NCBI RefSeq assembly: GCF_040126055.1
Contig: NZ_CP143541.1
Span: 2,976,001 to 3,040,000, forward strand
DNA from: Pseudalkalibacillus sp. SCS-8
GTDB taxonomy: Bacteria; Bacillota; Bacilli; Bacillales; Fictibacillaceae
Reading direction: 5' to 3'
DNA length: 64,000 nt
Made by a program: the position numbers and the translations under genes. Position 1 is the stretch's first letter; every line of letters begins with the position of its first letter. Below, in pieces: positions 43,978 through 51,849 of this stretch. Under the pieces are notes generated by a model, which saw only the letters and a program-made list of their open reading frames with translations, was not told the DNA's origin and did no database searches.

Positions 43978-44014
43978 AATGCCCGGCTTCACACAGTTGT
44001 GAAGCCGGGCATTA
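43978..44014. terminator. Strong hairpin ending the arsR-B-C-I-hesB operon
   Basis: ATGCCCGGCTTCACA and TGTGAAGCCGGGCAT form a perfect 15-bp stem around CAGT, 14 bp past the HesB-like stop; an A run gives a T run on the minus strand. Confidence 0.9.
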
Positions 44015-44028
44015 TCATTTCTTTCGTT

Positions 44029-44310
44029 TTAGCAGCAGTCTTCCTGTCCGAGGAACACGAGGCCTGCTCCTTGTTCAGTTTGCTGGAAGTCTACGGTTAA
44101 ATCCTCGGTATATGAAACGATACGTTCATCGATTGATACACGGATTCCATTCAGTTCTTCAACTTTGTCATTCTCTTGAGGCTCATCCAGAGCCATTCCC
44201 ATTTTGGGACCGCCTCAGCCCATGCCTGCAAAATAAATCCGAATGCCGTTTGCACCGTGCTGATGAAGGATCCCTTCAATCGCTTGCTTTGCGTTATCTG
44301 TAATTTGCAC
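44029..44310 (-). CDS. HesB/IscA-like protein, probable selenoprotein (in-frame UGA)
   Basis: A 93-residue frame starting with GTG at 44310 behind AGGGGGAAG and ending at TAA at 44029. Codon 32 is TGA (44215-44217) in AGMG-U-GGPKMGMALDEP, where the HesB-like family normally has the conserved cysteine; known HesB-like selenoproteins have Sec there. The reading continues without other stops to the family C-terminus GQEDCC. The UGA is followed by a SECIS-like hairpin. The gene is the last of the arsR-arsB-arsC-arsI row, 78 bp after arsI. If UGA is not read as Sec the gene would be truncated at 31 residues; a point mutation or sequencing error is the alternative. Function may be Fe-S or soft-metal handling. 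Confidence 0.78.
44177..44217 (-). promoter_or_regulatory. Candidate bacterial SECIS element
   Basis: On the minus strand the UGA itself begins an outer stem TGAGGC/GCCTCA, and 20 bases after the UGA GGCTC-TGGAT-GAGCC forms a hairpin whose 5-base loop has G at its second position. The loop lies 25 bases after the UGA, inside the 16-37 range described for bacterial SECIS. The two stems overlap, so only one may form at a time. Confidence 0.65.
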
Positions 44311-44388
44311 TATTCTTCCCCCTGACTTACAAAAATATAGCCCCTCTTAGTGTAGAGTATTCCGATACATTCCTCAACGTTAATCGAC

Positions 44389-44856
44389 TTATTTTTTTGG
44401 GGAAGTCATTTCTATCGTTATCGGCTGAGGCTTTGGTGGTGCACAACAGAGCGACATGTCACGCGCCTCCCCAGCAGATTCGAATTCAGAATCCTCTTTT
44501 GTATAAAAGATCTCCCATGCGTTCCCGTCAGGATCGTAAACCCACACTTTGTCTTGGACAGCATAGCAGCAGGTCGTATCCATTTCATCAATCAAGAGAA
44601 GACCTGATTCCCTCAATCGCTCGCCCATTTTCAAGACATCTTCTGTATTGTCCACTTGGAAACCTAAGTGGTTTAAGACACCTTCTTTATTGAAATCACG
44701 AACATTCAAAGAAAAATGAAGAGCAGGTTGCTCAAGCTCGAATTTCGCATAGTTCTCTTTCACTTTCGTCGGCTCAGCGCCAAAGAAACTTTTATAAAAG
44801 GCTAGTGACTTTTCAAGGTCACTGCAATTAACTGCAACGTGCATCCGGTTAATCAT
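44389..44856 (-). CDS. arsI: ArsI C-As lyase (VOC family)
   Basis: A 155-residue dioxygenase of the vicinal-oxygen-chelate family that demethylates methylarsenite. Metal ligands are visible as His6, His63 and Glu115, and the substrate-binding pair as Cys96-Cys97 in TTCCYAVQDKVWVYDPDG; these positions correspond to those of characterised Bacillus ArsI (H5, H62, E115, C96, C97). A Cys pair in the tail (SLCCAPP) is a further ligand candidate. The ATG follows GGGAGAGGATCG. It is co-transcribed after arsC. Confidence 0.92.
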   Translation of the reverse strand: MINRMHVAVNCSDLEKSLAFYKSFFGAEPTKVKENYAKFELEQPALHFSLNVRDFNKEGVLNHLGFQVDNTEDVLKMGERLRESGLLLIDEMDTTCCYAVQDKVWVYDPDGNAWEIFYTKEDSEFESAGEARDMSLCCAPPKPQPITIEMTSPKK

Positions 44857-44886
44857 ACGATCCTCTCCCTTTGTAAGATTGACGTT

Positions 44887-45306
44887 TTACTTTCCTTCCT
44901 TTGCAAACTTCTGGATACGTTCTTCGATTTCACCACGGACACGTTGGAAAAAGGCCCATTTTTCTTCCTCTGTACCTTCTGCTTTTGCCGGATCGTCAAA
45001 GCCCCAGTGATCTCTTTTCACATGTTTTGGTGTAGTCGGACATTTATCCGCTGCATCGCCACAAAGTGTTACGACCAAATCTGCTTTATTTAATATCTCA
45101 GGATCAATGATATCTGAGGTTTGATCGGTGATGTCGATTTCGACTTCTTTCATTGCTTTCACGGCATTCGGATTCAGACCGTGTGCTTCAATTCCTGCAG
45201 AATAGACGTCGTACTTGTCACCTAGATATTTTTTTCCGAACCCTTCTGCCATTTGACTGCGGCAAGAATTTCCTGTGCATAAGAAGTAGATGATCGGTTT
45301 AGACAT
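44887..45306 (-). CDS. arsC: Arsenate reductase ArsC (thioredoxin-coupled)
   Basis: A 139-residue LMW-phosphatase-fold enzyme reducing arsenate to arsenite. Its redox cysteines Cys10 ([10 protein letters not shown]), Cys82 and Cys89 ([10 protein letters not shown]) are at the positions of the S. aureus pI258 enzyme, so it is of the thioredoxin-dependent class. It sits between arsB and arsI, with an AGGAG site before the start. The arsenite made here is exported by ArsB. Confidence 0.96.
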   Translation of the reverse strand: MSKPIIYFLCTGNSCRSQMAEGFGKKYLGDKYDVYSAGIEAHGLNPNAVKAMKEVEIDITDQTSDIIDPEILNKADLVVTLCGDAADKCPTTPKHVKRDHWGFDDPAKAEGTEEEKWAFFQRVRGEIEERIQKFAKEGK

Positions 45307-45332
45307 TTATAAAAACTCCTTTAATTGTTAGT

Positions 45333-46631
45333 TTATGTGATGATCAATAGCCAGATATACAGGCCAGTTAATGTAATGAACAAGGTCGGAACAGTCAGAA
45401 TGATTCCAATTTTGAAGTAATAGCCCCAGGAGATTTTCACTCCTTTCAACGATAAAACGTGAAGCCAGAGCAATGTTGCAAGCGACCCGATCGGTGTAAT
45501 TTTCGGACCTAAATCTGAACCGATGACATTGGCATAAATCAACGCTTCTCTCACAGCACCACTCGTTTCGGTATCCTGGATGGCCAACGCATCGATCATG
45601 ACAGTCGGCATATTGTTCATAACCGATGATAAGATCGCAGCAATGAATCCCATTGATAGGGTGGCAACATATAACCCCTGATCCGCAGCTGCCTCAATGA
45701 CAGAAGCTAATACGTCAGTCAGTCCTTCGTTACGTAGACCGTAAACGACGACATACATCCCGATTGAGAAAAAGACGATCGCCCACGGAGCTCCTTTAAC
45801 GACTTTTTTCGTTTCAACAGCAGGACTTCTCCTTGCCATGAACAAAAAGAAAATCGCAATGATCCCCGCAATTATGGACACTGGTATAGCTAGGAATTCA
45901 CTTGCAAAATAACCTGCTAACAAAATCCCAAGCACCAGCCATGATAGTTTAAACATTTTTCGATCTCGGATCGCTTCTGCCGGCTTTTTCAATTGGGTTG
46001 CATCATAGTGCATTGGAATGTCTTTTCTGAAAAACAGGTAAAGGACTGCGATGCTCGCAATAATCGAGAAAAAGTTCGGTACGACCATTCGTGACGCATA
46101 TTCGACAAATCCAATATCGAAGACGTCTGCAGAAACAATGTTCACCAGGTTACTGACGATGAGTGGTAACGAAGTCGTATCAGCAATGAAACCGCTCGCC
46201 ATGATGAAAGGAAGGATCATCCTCTCCTTGAAGTTCAGCGCCCGGACCATTGCTAGTACAATCGGCGTTAAAATGAGTGCCGCACCGTCGTTTGCAAAGA
46301 AAGCAGCAACAACCGCACCGAGAATCGTGACATAAACAAACATCTTCACGCCGTTTCCTTTAGCGACACGAGCCATATGTAGTGCGGACCATTCAAAAAA
46401 TCCGATCTCATCTAAAATAAGTGAAATGATAATGATGGCTATGAATGCAAGTGTCGCATTCCAGACGATTTCGGTCACCGCTACGACATCGCCAAAATCA
46501 ACAACGCCTACGAGCAGGGCCAATAACGCTCCCCCGCATGCGGACCAGCCGATCCCTAAACCCTTCGGCTGCCAGATCACAAGTATTAAGGTAAGAATAA
46601 AAATCAATATTGAGAAGATGACTGATAACAA
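45333..46631 (-). CDS. arsB: Arsenite efflux permease ArsB
   Basis: A 432-residue membrane carrier with about eleven helices. The sequence [17 protein letters not shown], the [18 protein letters not shown] segment and [16 protein letters not shown] are typical of ArsB of the ion-transporter superfamily. It extrudes As(III)/Sb(III) by proton exchange. The TTG at 46631 follows GGAGG with 7-base spacing; the longer frame to 46646 starts inside the ribosome site. It directly follows arsR. Confidence 0.95.
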   Translation of the reverse strand: MLSVIFSILIFILTLILVIWQPKGLGIGWSACGGALLALLVGVVDFGDVVAVTEIVWNATLAFIAIIIISLILDEIGFFEWSALHMARVAKGNGVKMFVYVTILGAVVAAFFANDGAALILTPIVLAMVRALNFKERMILPFIMASGFIADTTSLPLIVSNLVNIVSADVFDIGFVEYASRMVVPNFFSIIASIAVLYLFFRKDIPMHYDATQLKKPAEAIRDRKMFKLSWLVLGILLAGYFASEFLAIPVSIIAGIIAIFFLFMARRSPAVETKKVVKGAPWAIVFFSIGMYVVVYGLRNEGLTDVLASVIEAAADQGLYVATLSMGFIAAILSSVMNNMPTVMIDALAIQDTETSGAVREALIYANVIGSDLGPKITPIGSLATLLWLHVLSLKGVKISWGYYFKIGIILTVPTLFITLTGLYIWLLIIT

Positions 46632-46646
46632 ATTGTAAACCTCCAA

Positions 46647-46991
46647 TTAATCACAACAAACACGAAGTCCCGCTTCATCTAATTCCTTTAATTGAATCCT
46701 GGAATCCGGGACGTATTCTAGAATGTCTTTCACTAATGGATAACCACTATACTCTTCATTAATCGAATAAAAAATCCATTGTCCTTTTCTTTTTTCCTTC
46801 ACAAGGTCTGCGTCTCTCAGCTTTCTCAAGTGTTGGCTGATTGCTGGTTGGCTCATTTTTATGATTTCAACGAATTCACAAACGCAACATTCGCGCACAT
46901 TCAAAAGCCCCATAATTGTCAGGCGTGTTTTGTCCCCTAACAATTTCAGAGTGTGAGCCATGTCACTGGTAGGAATCCCCTTGTTGTTCAT
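46647..46991 (-). CDS. arsR: ArsR-family repressor (second copy)
   Basis: A 114-residue winged-helix protein. The metalloid site ECCVCEFVE gives Cys35, Cys36 and Cys38, the recognition helix is SQPAISQHLRKLRDADLVK, and the C-terminus ends in VCCD, giving further possible ligands. First gene of the arsR-B-C-I-hesB operon. The palindrome ATATAAG-N6-CTTATAT, 28 bp upstream, differs from the ATCAA-N6-TTGAT operators of the facing operon, so the two repressors probably do not cross-regulate. Confidence 0.94.
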   Translation of the reverse strand: MNNKGIPTSDMAHTLKLLGDKTRLTIMGLLNVRECCVCEFVEIIKMSQPAISQHLRKLRDADLVKEKRKGQWIFYSINEEYSGYPLVKDILEYVPDSRIQLKELDEAGLRVCCD

Positions 46992-47018
46992 CCTGTATTC
47001 ACCTCACTCCCCATTATC

Positions 47019-47038
47019 ATATAAGCATATACTTATAT
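47019..47038. promoter_or_regulatory. Operator of the second arsR operon
   Basis: ATATAAG-CATATA-CTTATAT, a perfect 7-bp inverted repeat with 6-bp spacing upstream of arsR, in the promoter region. Confidence 0.65.
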
Positions 47039-47109
47039 ACGCAAGTGGAAAGTATTTCACTCTTGATTATGGTACATTAAGAAAAACGTGAAGGTAAACG
47101 AGGTGCAAC

Positions 47110-47493
47110 ATGAATTTATTATGGGTGATGCTTGGTGGATTTTTCGGTGCGATTGCACGTTATACGCTTGGGGAATGGATGCCAGCCGCGAATGGTTTTC
47201 CAGTTGGAACAATGAGTGTAAATTTAATCGGTTGTTTGTTCCTCGGATGGTTCACAGCCTTTATCAGCTATCGTAAAAATACATCCAGCGTGATTCCTTT
47301 ACTTGTTGGCACTGGTTTCACAGGCTCTTTCACAACATTTTCTACGTTCTCTGTAGAGACATTCCAATTACTTGAACAGCAGTTTTATTTTATGGCTTTT
47401 CTTTATGTTCTAGGAAGCCTTACAATCGGAATCCTTCTCGCATTCGCTGGTTACAGGCTCGGGTTCCAATCAGAGCGAGGTGAACACCATTGA
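47110..47493 (+). CDS. crcB: Fluoride channel CrcB/Fluc, first subunit
   Basis: A 127-residue protein with four helices and the Fluc signatures GGFFGAIARYTLG, GTMSVNLIGCLFLGWF and GFTGSFTTFSTFSVET. It exports fluoride as a dimer; with the adjacent second gene it may form a heterodimer as in other Bacilli with paired crcB. ATG behind ACGAGGTG. No fluoride riboswitch consensus was found upstream. Confidence 0.94.
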   Translation: MNLLWVMLGGFFGAIARYTLGEWMPAANGFPVGTMSVNLIGCLFLGWFTAFISYRKNTSSVIPLLVGTGFTGSFTTFSTFSVETFQLLEQQFYFMAFLYVLGSLTIGILLAFAGYRLGFQSERGEHH

Positions 47494-47846
47494 TGATTTT
47501 AATCGGACTTGGAGGTATGTTGGGCGCAGCAGGCAGATACATGGTCGGGAATTATTTCAAGAGGGAAAATCCAGATGCCACCACAGGAACTTGGCTTGTG
47601 AATATTGCAGGATCTTACATACTCGGTGTTCTTGCCGCGGCACATGTTTCCGGAAACCTATCTGAATGGATATGGTACTTCATGGGTATCGGATTTTGTG
47701 GAGCTTTTACGACCTTTTCAACCTTCAGTGTGGAAGTTATGAAAATGCTTCAAAGCGAACATTGGAGGAAAGCCGTCCACTATATCACTTCCTCTGTCCT
47801 ACTTGGACTCGTTGCTGCAACGGCCGGTTTCTTTCTCTTGAAATGA
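47493..47846 (+). CDS. crcB: Fluoride channel CrcB/Fluc, second subunit
   Basis: A 117-residue Fluc subunit, GLGGMLGAAGRYMVGNYF and GFCGAFTTFSTFSVEVMK. The ATG at 47493 shares one base with the stop of the first gene and GAGGTG lies upstream; a TTG at 47490 is the alternative. Similar length and the same four-helix pattern as its partner, which indicates a duplicated pair. A hairpin terminator follows. Confidence 0.93.
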   Translation: MILIGLGGMLGAAGRYMVGNYFKRENPDATTGTWLVNIAGSYILGVLAAAHVSGNLSEWIWYFMGIGFCGAFTTFSTFSVEVMKMLQSEHWRKAVHYITSSVLLGLVAATAGFFLLK

Positions 47847-47882
47847 ATGGAACAAGAAAAGTTTAATGCATTCAACACAAAA

Positions 47883-47908
47883 AAGACATCCTGTTGGATG
47901 TCATTTTG
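47883..47908. terminator. Hairpin after crcB pair
   Basis: GACATCC and GGATGTC pair around TGTT, with an A run before and T residues after; it overlaps the end of the convergent kinase-like gene. Confidence 0.75.
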
Positions 47909-48524
47909 ATAAGCGCAATGAACGGAATGGTATGATGATTTTTTTATAGAGAAAAGCGACTGTATCAATTAACGGCTTGGGGATTCGCTTGAAAATAAAA
48001 TATTTCCTCTGATAAATACGCTGGTGCGCCTCTCTTAGATCATCCCACTGGTGACAAACTTTATCCTGTGTAAAGCGGACCACATCTATGACTTTGACTG
48101 TTCCATCTTTCGTATACAGAAGGTTTTGCAGATGGATATCTGATGGGTTCAATCCTTGTTGTCGTGCAAAAGATAGTGCCTCTTCCACTTTCTCGACCAT
48201 TTCATCCGTAATCGGAATCCCTTTCTGCAGGCACTGGTAAAAGGTCATGCCTTCAATATAATCCATCACGAGATAGTTCGGTCCGACTTCGTATACGTTT
48301 GGAAAGTAAGGACACCCCTTCAATCGTTTATAGATGTCTCCCTCTTGCTTTGCCAAATGCTCGAACTCCTCAAAGAAAATCTTGATGGCACAACCATTTC
48401 CTTCATCCAGGAAGACGAAAGCACTTCGGCCTTTACCAATCAATGTATACTGTGAAGGTTTTTGTATCAACTGATTCGATTGTATGATCACTTGATCCAC
48501 GAGATTATGAGGTGTGGGCTGCAT
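47901..48524 (-). CDS. Small Ser/Thr protein kinase-like protein (YrzF-like)
   Basis: A 207-residue minimal kinase fold. The nucleotide loop is IGKGRSAFVF, the ATP-binding lysine is in CAIKIFF, the hinge is YLVMDYIEG, the catalytic loop is LNPSDIHLQNLL and the metal-binding motif is VKVIDVVRF, where DVV replaces the usual DFG. It lacks the activation and C-lobe segments of long kinases. B. subtilis YrzF is a relative of similar length. It could phosphorylate small molecules or proteins; activity is not certain. The ATG follows GAGGGGTATTGCG. Confidence 0.78.
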   Translation of the reverse strand: MQPTPHNLVDQVIIQSNQLIQKPSQYTLIGKGRSAFVFLDEGNGCAIKIFFEEFEHLAKQEGDIYKRLKGCPYFPNVYEVGPNYLVMDYIEGMTFYQCLQKGIPITDEMVEKVEEALSFARQQGLNPSDIHLQNLLYTKDGTVKVIDVVRFTQDKVCHQWDDLREAHQRIYQRKYFIFKRIPKPLIDTVAFLYKKIIIPFRSLRLSK

Positions 48525-48663
48525 CGCAATACCCCTCTATCGTTTTGAAATTTGGTATAGACAGGCTGAATCTATCTATATGCTTAAAACGATTCGAAAA
48601 TGAACTCGGGATTTGTTCGGTTAAGAAGAAAATTGCAAGAAATGGAACCGATTGTGAGGTGAA

Positions 48664-49083
48664 TTATTTTACAATCATGACCGGGCACTGGACACGCTTT
48701 GCCACCTTGTGACTCACACTACCAAGCACCATCTCCTGGAAGGTATTCAATCCTCTGCTACCGATGACAACCAAGTCATAGGCTTGATCATTCGCATGCT
48801 TAACGATCGTAGGACCCGGTTCACCTCTCAACACTTTCACTTCGTAGTTGATTTTATGAGTACGAAGGATGTCCTCCGTTGTTTGCAGACGTTGCTTTCG
48901 TTTCTCTTCAATCGCTTCCTTACTTCCTTCAGATAGAACATCTGATTTAGAGGTCGCACCATCGATGACATATACAATCGTCACTTTTGCTTGTTGATTG
49001 GCATTTGCAATAATACTGGCTTTCTCAGCGGCTCTCATAGCATGTTCGGAACCATCTGTTGCTAATAAGATCTGGGTAAACAT
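48664..49083 (-). CDS. Universal stress protein (UspA family)
   Basis: A 139-residue alpha/beta protein. ATDGSEHAMRAAEKA at the N-terminus and the ATP-binding signature VIGSRGLNTFQEMVLGSVSH are both complete, so it is an ATP-binding Usp like B. subtilis YxiE. Soluble; role in stress survival, mechanism not known. Single gene; a T-rich region and an SulP unit follow upstream in the opposite direction. Confidence 0.92.
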   Translation of the reverse strand: MFTQILLATDGSEHAMRAAEKASIIANANQQAKVTIVYVIDGATSKSDVLSEGSKEAIEEKRKQRLQTTEDILRTHKINYEVKVLRGEPGPTIVKHANDQAYDLVVIGSRGLNTFQEMVLGSVSHKVAKRVQCPVMIVK

Positions 49084-49294
49084 AACGACCTCCTCCTAAC
49101 CACAACTACTCTCCTTGAAGTAATTTAATTTTCTCACTTTTTAAATAACTTTACAATCTTTTTACAATATACCAGTTATCTCCTAAATGCAAATTTATCA
49201 AGTTGCCCCCTCTGGAAGAGCATGCTGTCGAAAACAGAAGAAAAAAGGATAAGTACGCGCTTTCCTGCGATTATCCTTCATTATGAATCGATGT

Positions 49295-49424
49295 TATAAT
49301 CCGTATGTTCACAACGGCCCCGACTTTCATGAGAGTTGAAAGTCACATTTAAAAGAACAGCCTAAGCACGATAAGTGCTGAAGCAAATCAAAGCAACAAA
49401 ATAAAAGAGAGGTGCAAAATTCTT
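49295..49424 (+). promoter_or_regulatory. Promoter and structured leader of the SulP gene
   Basis: In the 341-bp gap before the SulP gene, TATAAT (49295-49300) gives a transcript leader of about 118 bases. It holds two perfect hairpins: GACTTTCA-TGAGAGT-TGAAAGTC (49322-49344) and AGCAC-GATAA-GTGCT (49365-49379), followed by an unpaired purine-rich stretch and the ribosome site. No known riboswitch was recognised. The first half of the gap (49084-49290) shows nothing clear. Confidence 0.5.
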
Positions 49425-50897
49425 TTGAACGTACAAAAATTACAACAAGAATGGTTTGGCAACATTCGTGGTGATATCCTAGCGGGTATCGTCGTTGCAT
49501 TAGCCTTGATTCCCGAAGCCATTGCCTTTTCAATCATTGCTGGGGTCGATCCGATGGTAGGACTTTACGCATCGTTTTGTATCGCAGTTGTGATTGCATT
49601 TGTAGGTGGTCGACCTGGAATGATTTCTGCAGCGACCGGTGCAATGGCACTCCTGATGACGACGCTCGTTGCCGACCATGGTTTACAATATCTTTTAGCC
49701 GCTACGATTTTGACTGGCGTCATCCAACTGTTGATGGGTGTCTTAAAGCTGGGTAAAGTGATGAAGTTCATCCCGAAATCCGTCATGGTCGGATTTGTGA
49801 ACGCGCTAGCGATTTTGATCTTTATGGCTCAGCTTCCTCACTTTGTTGGTGAGACATGGATCATGTATGTAATGGTAGCTGGAGCTTTAGCAATCATTTA
49901 TCTTTTACCTCGATTTACCAAGGCTGTCCCTTCACCGCTCATCGCAATCATTGTAATGACAATCATTGCCGTTACAACTGGAGCAGGTGTGCGAACAGTC
50001 GGCGATATGGGTAACTTGACAAGTGAATTACCGATATTCCTATTGCCCGATATACCTTTGAATTTTGAAACTTTGAAGATCATCTTCCCATATTCTTTCG
50101 CATTAGCGATTGTGGGACTGCTTGAGTCTCTTCTTACGGCTCAAATCGTAGATGATATGACAGATACAGAAAGTGACAAGAACAGAGAAGCGAAGGGTCA
50201 AGGAACTGCAAACATCGTAGCTGGATTTTTCGGAGGAATGGCTGGTTGTGCCATGATTGGACAATCTGTCATCAACGTAAAATCAGGTGGCCGAGGTCGC
50301 CTATCAACGTTGGTAGCTGGTGTCGTCTTGATGCTCTTGATCATCGTATTCCAAAATGTACTTGTACAAATTCCAATGGCCGCGTTAGTTGGCGTCATGA
50401 TCATGGTATCCATTGGAACATTTGATTGGTCTTCACTTACGAAACTGCATGTTATGCCGAAGACAGACGCAGCTGTTATGGTCGTTACGGTTGTAACCGT
50501 CGTCTTTACACACGACCTATCCAAAGGAGTTTTGGCCGGTGTCATCTTGAGCGCCATCTTCTTTGCTGCTAAAATTTCAAAGGTCCATGTGGATACGAAA
50601 ATTGACGACCACATCAATTCGAAAACGTACCATGTACGTGGGCAACTCTTCTTCGCCTCCGTTACAGATTTCGTTGCGAAGTTCGACTTCAAGGATAATG
50701 TCGACACGGTCATCATCGATTTCACCCATGCACATTGCTGGGATGATTCAGCAGTCGGTGCCGTCGATAAAATCGTCCTGAAATACAAACAAAACGGTAT
50801 CCCAGTTAAAATTATCGGACTTAATGCCGACAGCCACCAGCTGATTGACAAGCTTGCGGTATATAACAAAACTGGCGCTAACATCGCAAACCATTAA
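49425..50897 (+). CDS. SulP-family anion transporter with STAS domain
   Basis: A 490-residue transporter. About twelve helices (1-400) with the SulP signature [20 protein letters not shown] and a cytosolic STAS domain at the C-terminus (about 425-490, [20 protein letters not shown]). The family carries sulfate, bicarbonate or other anions with Na+ or H+; B. subtilis YbaR and YvdB are relatives. The start is TTG, with AGAGAGGTG about 10 bases upstream. A structured leader suggests post-transcriptional control. The substrate cannot be read from sequence. Confidence 0.88.
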   Translation: MNVQKLQQEWFGNIRGDILAGIVVALALIPEAIAFSIIAGVDPMVGLYASFCIAVVIAFVGGRPGMISAATGAMALLMTTLVADHGLQYLLAATILTGVIQLLMGVLKLGKVMKFIPKSVMVGFVNALAILIFMAQLPHFVGETWIMYVMVAGALAIIYLLPRFTKAVPSPLIAIIVMTIIAVTTGAGVRTVGDMGNLTSELPIFLLPDIPLNFETLKIIFPYSFALAIVGLLESLLTAQIVDDMTDTESDKNREAKGQGTANIVAGFFGGMAGCAMIGQSVINVKSGGRGRLSTLVAGVVLMLLIIVFQNVLVQIPMAALVGVMIMVSIGTFDWSSLTKLHVMPKTDAAVMVVTVVTVVFTHDLSKGVLAGVILSAIFFAAKISKVHVDTKIDDHINSKTYHVRGQLFFASVTDFVAKFDFKDNVDTVIIDFTHAHCWDDSAVGAVDKIVLKYKQNGIPVKIIGLNADSHQLIDKLAVYNKTGANIANH

Positions 50898-50910
50898 AAC
50901 ACTGAAGTAG

Positions 50911-50954
50911 AAAAGGTGCGGAACCTAACAAATAGGCTCCGCACCTTTATTTTT
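50911..50954. terminator. Bidirectional terminator
   Basis: AAAGGTGCGGA and TCCGCACCTTT form an 11-bp stem, with a T run on the plus strand and A residues before it; it overlaps the end of the methyltransferase gene. Confidence 0.9.
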
Positions 50955-51618
50955 TTCTGGTTGCAAACGCATAGAGGTACGATAGTGCGGACTTCGCAAC
51001 CCAATTCTCTCCGAGAAGATCAATGATTTTTGGGTAGGGGCTGTGTGCACCTGTGTACACCCCGAAGTTTTCCTTATGTTCGAACTCGTGGTCATCAAGG
51101 AGCTGATGAAGTTCCCATGGCATCATCATATTATGAACGACAAAGTTACCATAAAGTCGATCATAACCGTGTGATCGAGGATTTGCATAGGGACCCAAGG
51201 TGACCGCTACAAAGTCTCCTGCTGGCTTCAAAACACGATGGGTTTCTTTGATCAGTTGGTGAGGTTCATCGGTCCATTCAAGGGAAGTACATGCAAATAC
51301 CACATTAAATACTTCATCCTGGAATGGCAGACGATTATCGTTGCTTTTGAATACTTCCACTCCACGTTCAGTCGCTTTTTGAATCATATTAGGTGAATGG
51401 TCCGTCCCTACTGCATGATGCCCTTTCTCTATCATCAGGCTCGTGCTGATCCCAGGACCACACCCTAAATCCAAAATACATTTCGGCTCATCTCCAATAA
51501 AGTGGAAAAAGAACTCCAAAATGGTCGCCCTTGGACCATCTTTCCATAAGGTCTCCATTTCATCCCACCAGATCGCATGTTCATCCCACCGGTCGACACT
51601 CCTTTTTGCCCAATTCAA
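50947..51618 (-). CDS. SAM-dependent class I methyltransferase
   Basis: A 223-residue methyltransferase of the Methyltransf_11 type. The SAM-binding motif I is ILDLGCGPGISTSLM, the acidic second motif AVGTDHSPNMI and motif III FNVVFACTSLEWTDEPHQL. The start is TTG after GAGGGGGCGG. It could methylate a small metabolite or lipid quinone; no partner gene is adjacent. A repeat array separates it from the CAP gene. Confidence 0.85.
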   Translation of the reverse strand: MNWAKRSVDRWDEHAIWWDEMETLWKDGPRATILEFFFHFIGDEPKCILDLGCGPGISTSLMIEKGHHAVGTDHSPNMIQKATERGVEVFKSNDNRLPFQDEVFNVVFACTSLEWTDEPHQLIKETHRVLKPAGDFVAVTLGPYANPRSHGYDRLYGNFVVHNMMMPWELHQLLDDHEFEHKENFGVYTGAHSPYPKIIDLLGENWVAKSALSYLYAFATRKK

Positions 51619-51691
51619 ATCTGCCGCCCCCTCTCCGATCGATAGAAAACTACTCTAAAATAACGATATGCAAGGAACGAGCATCCTATTA

Positions 51692-51798
51692 GTGTCTGAC
51701 ACTTTTCAAAGACCTTGCGACGCAAAGGTCCTTTGACAGTGTCAGACACCAATCCAAACCTCTTCTCCTGCAACGCTTCCGTGAAAGTGCCTGACACT
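51692..51798. repeat. Palindrome array A4, three units at 47/48-bp period
   Basis: GTGTCTGACAC at 51692, GTGTCAGACACC at 51739 and GTGCCTGACAC at 51787, spaced 47 and 48 bp, between the methyltransferase start and the CAP-gene terminator. Confidence 0.88.
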
Positions 51799-51800
51799 CA

Positions 51801-51836
51801 AAAAAAGAGACTGGATAATTATCCAGTCTCTTCCTT
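51801..51836 (-). terminator. Terminator of the CAP protein gene
   Basis: GAGACTGGATAATTATCCAGTCTC is a self-complementary stem with a small loop; on the minus strand it is followed by a run of T. Confidence 0.85.
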
Positions 51837-51849
51837 TATTGAGAAGTTG

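Noticed and set aside
44112..44303. Open frame of 63 codons on the plus strand over the HesB-like gene
   Set aside because: It lacks a ribosome site and lies opposite the minus-strand frame, whose product matches a known family before and after the UGA.
44029..44310. HesB-like gene as a plain pseudogene
   Set aside because: Both halves keep family sequence, the stop is precisely at the cysteine/Sec position and is TGA, and a SECIS-like hairpin follows. The possibility stays open until sel genes are checked.
47040..47109. Fluoride riboswitch before the crcB pair
   Set aside because: The short region has no match to the crcB motif core and too little room for its pseudoknot.
50198..50884. 228-codon minus-strand frame inside the SulP gene
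   Set aside because: It is a mirror of the transporter coding sequence; the plus frame has family motifs and expression signals.
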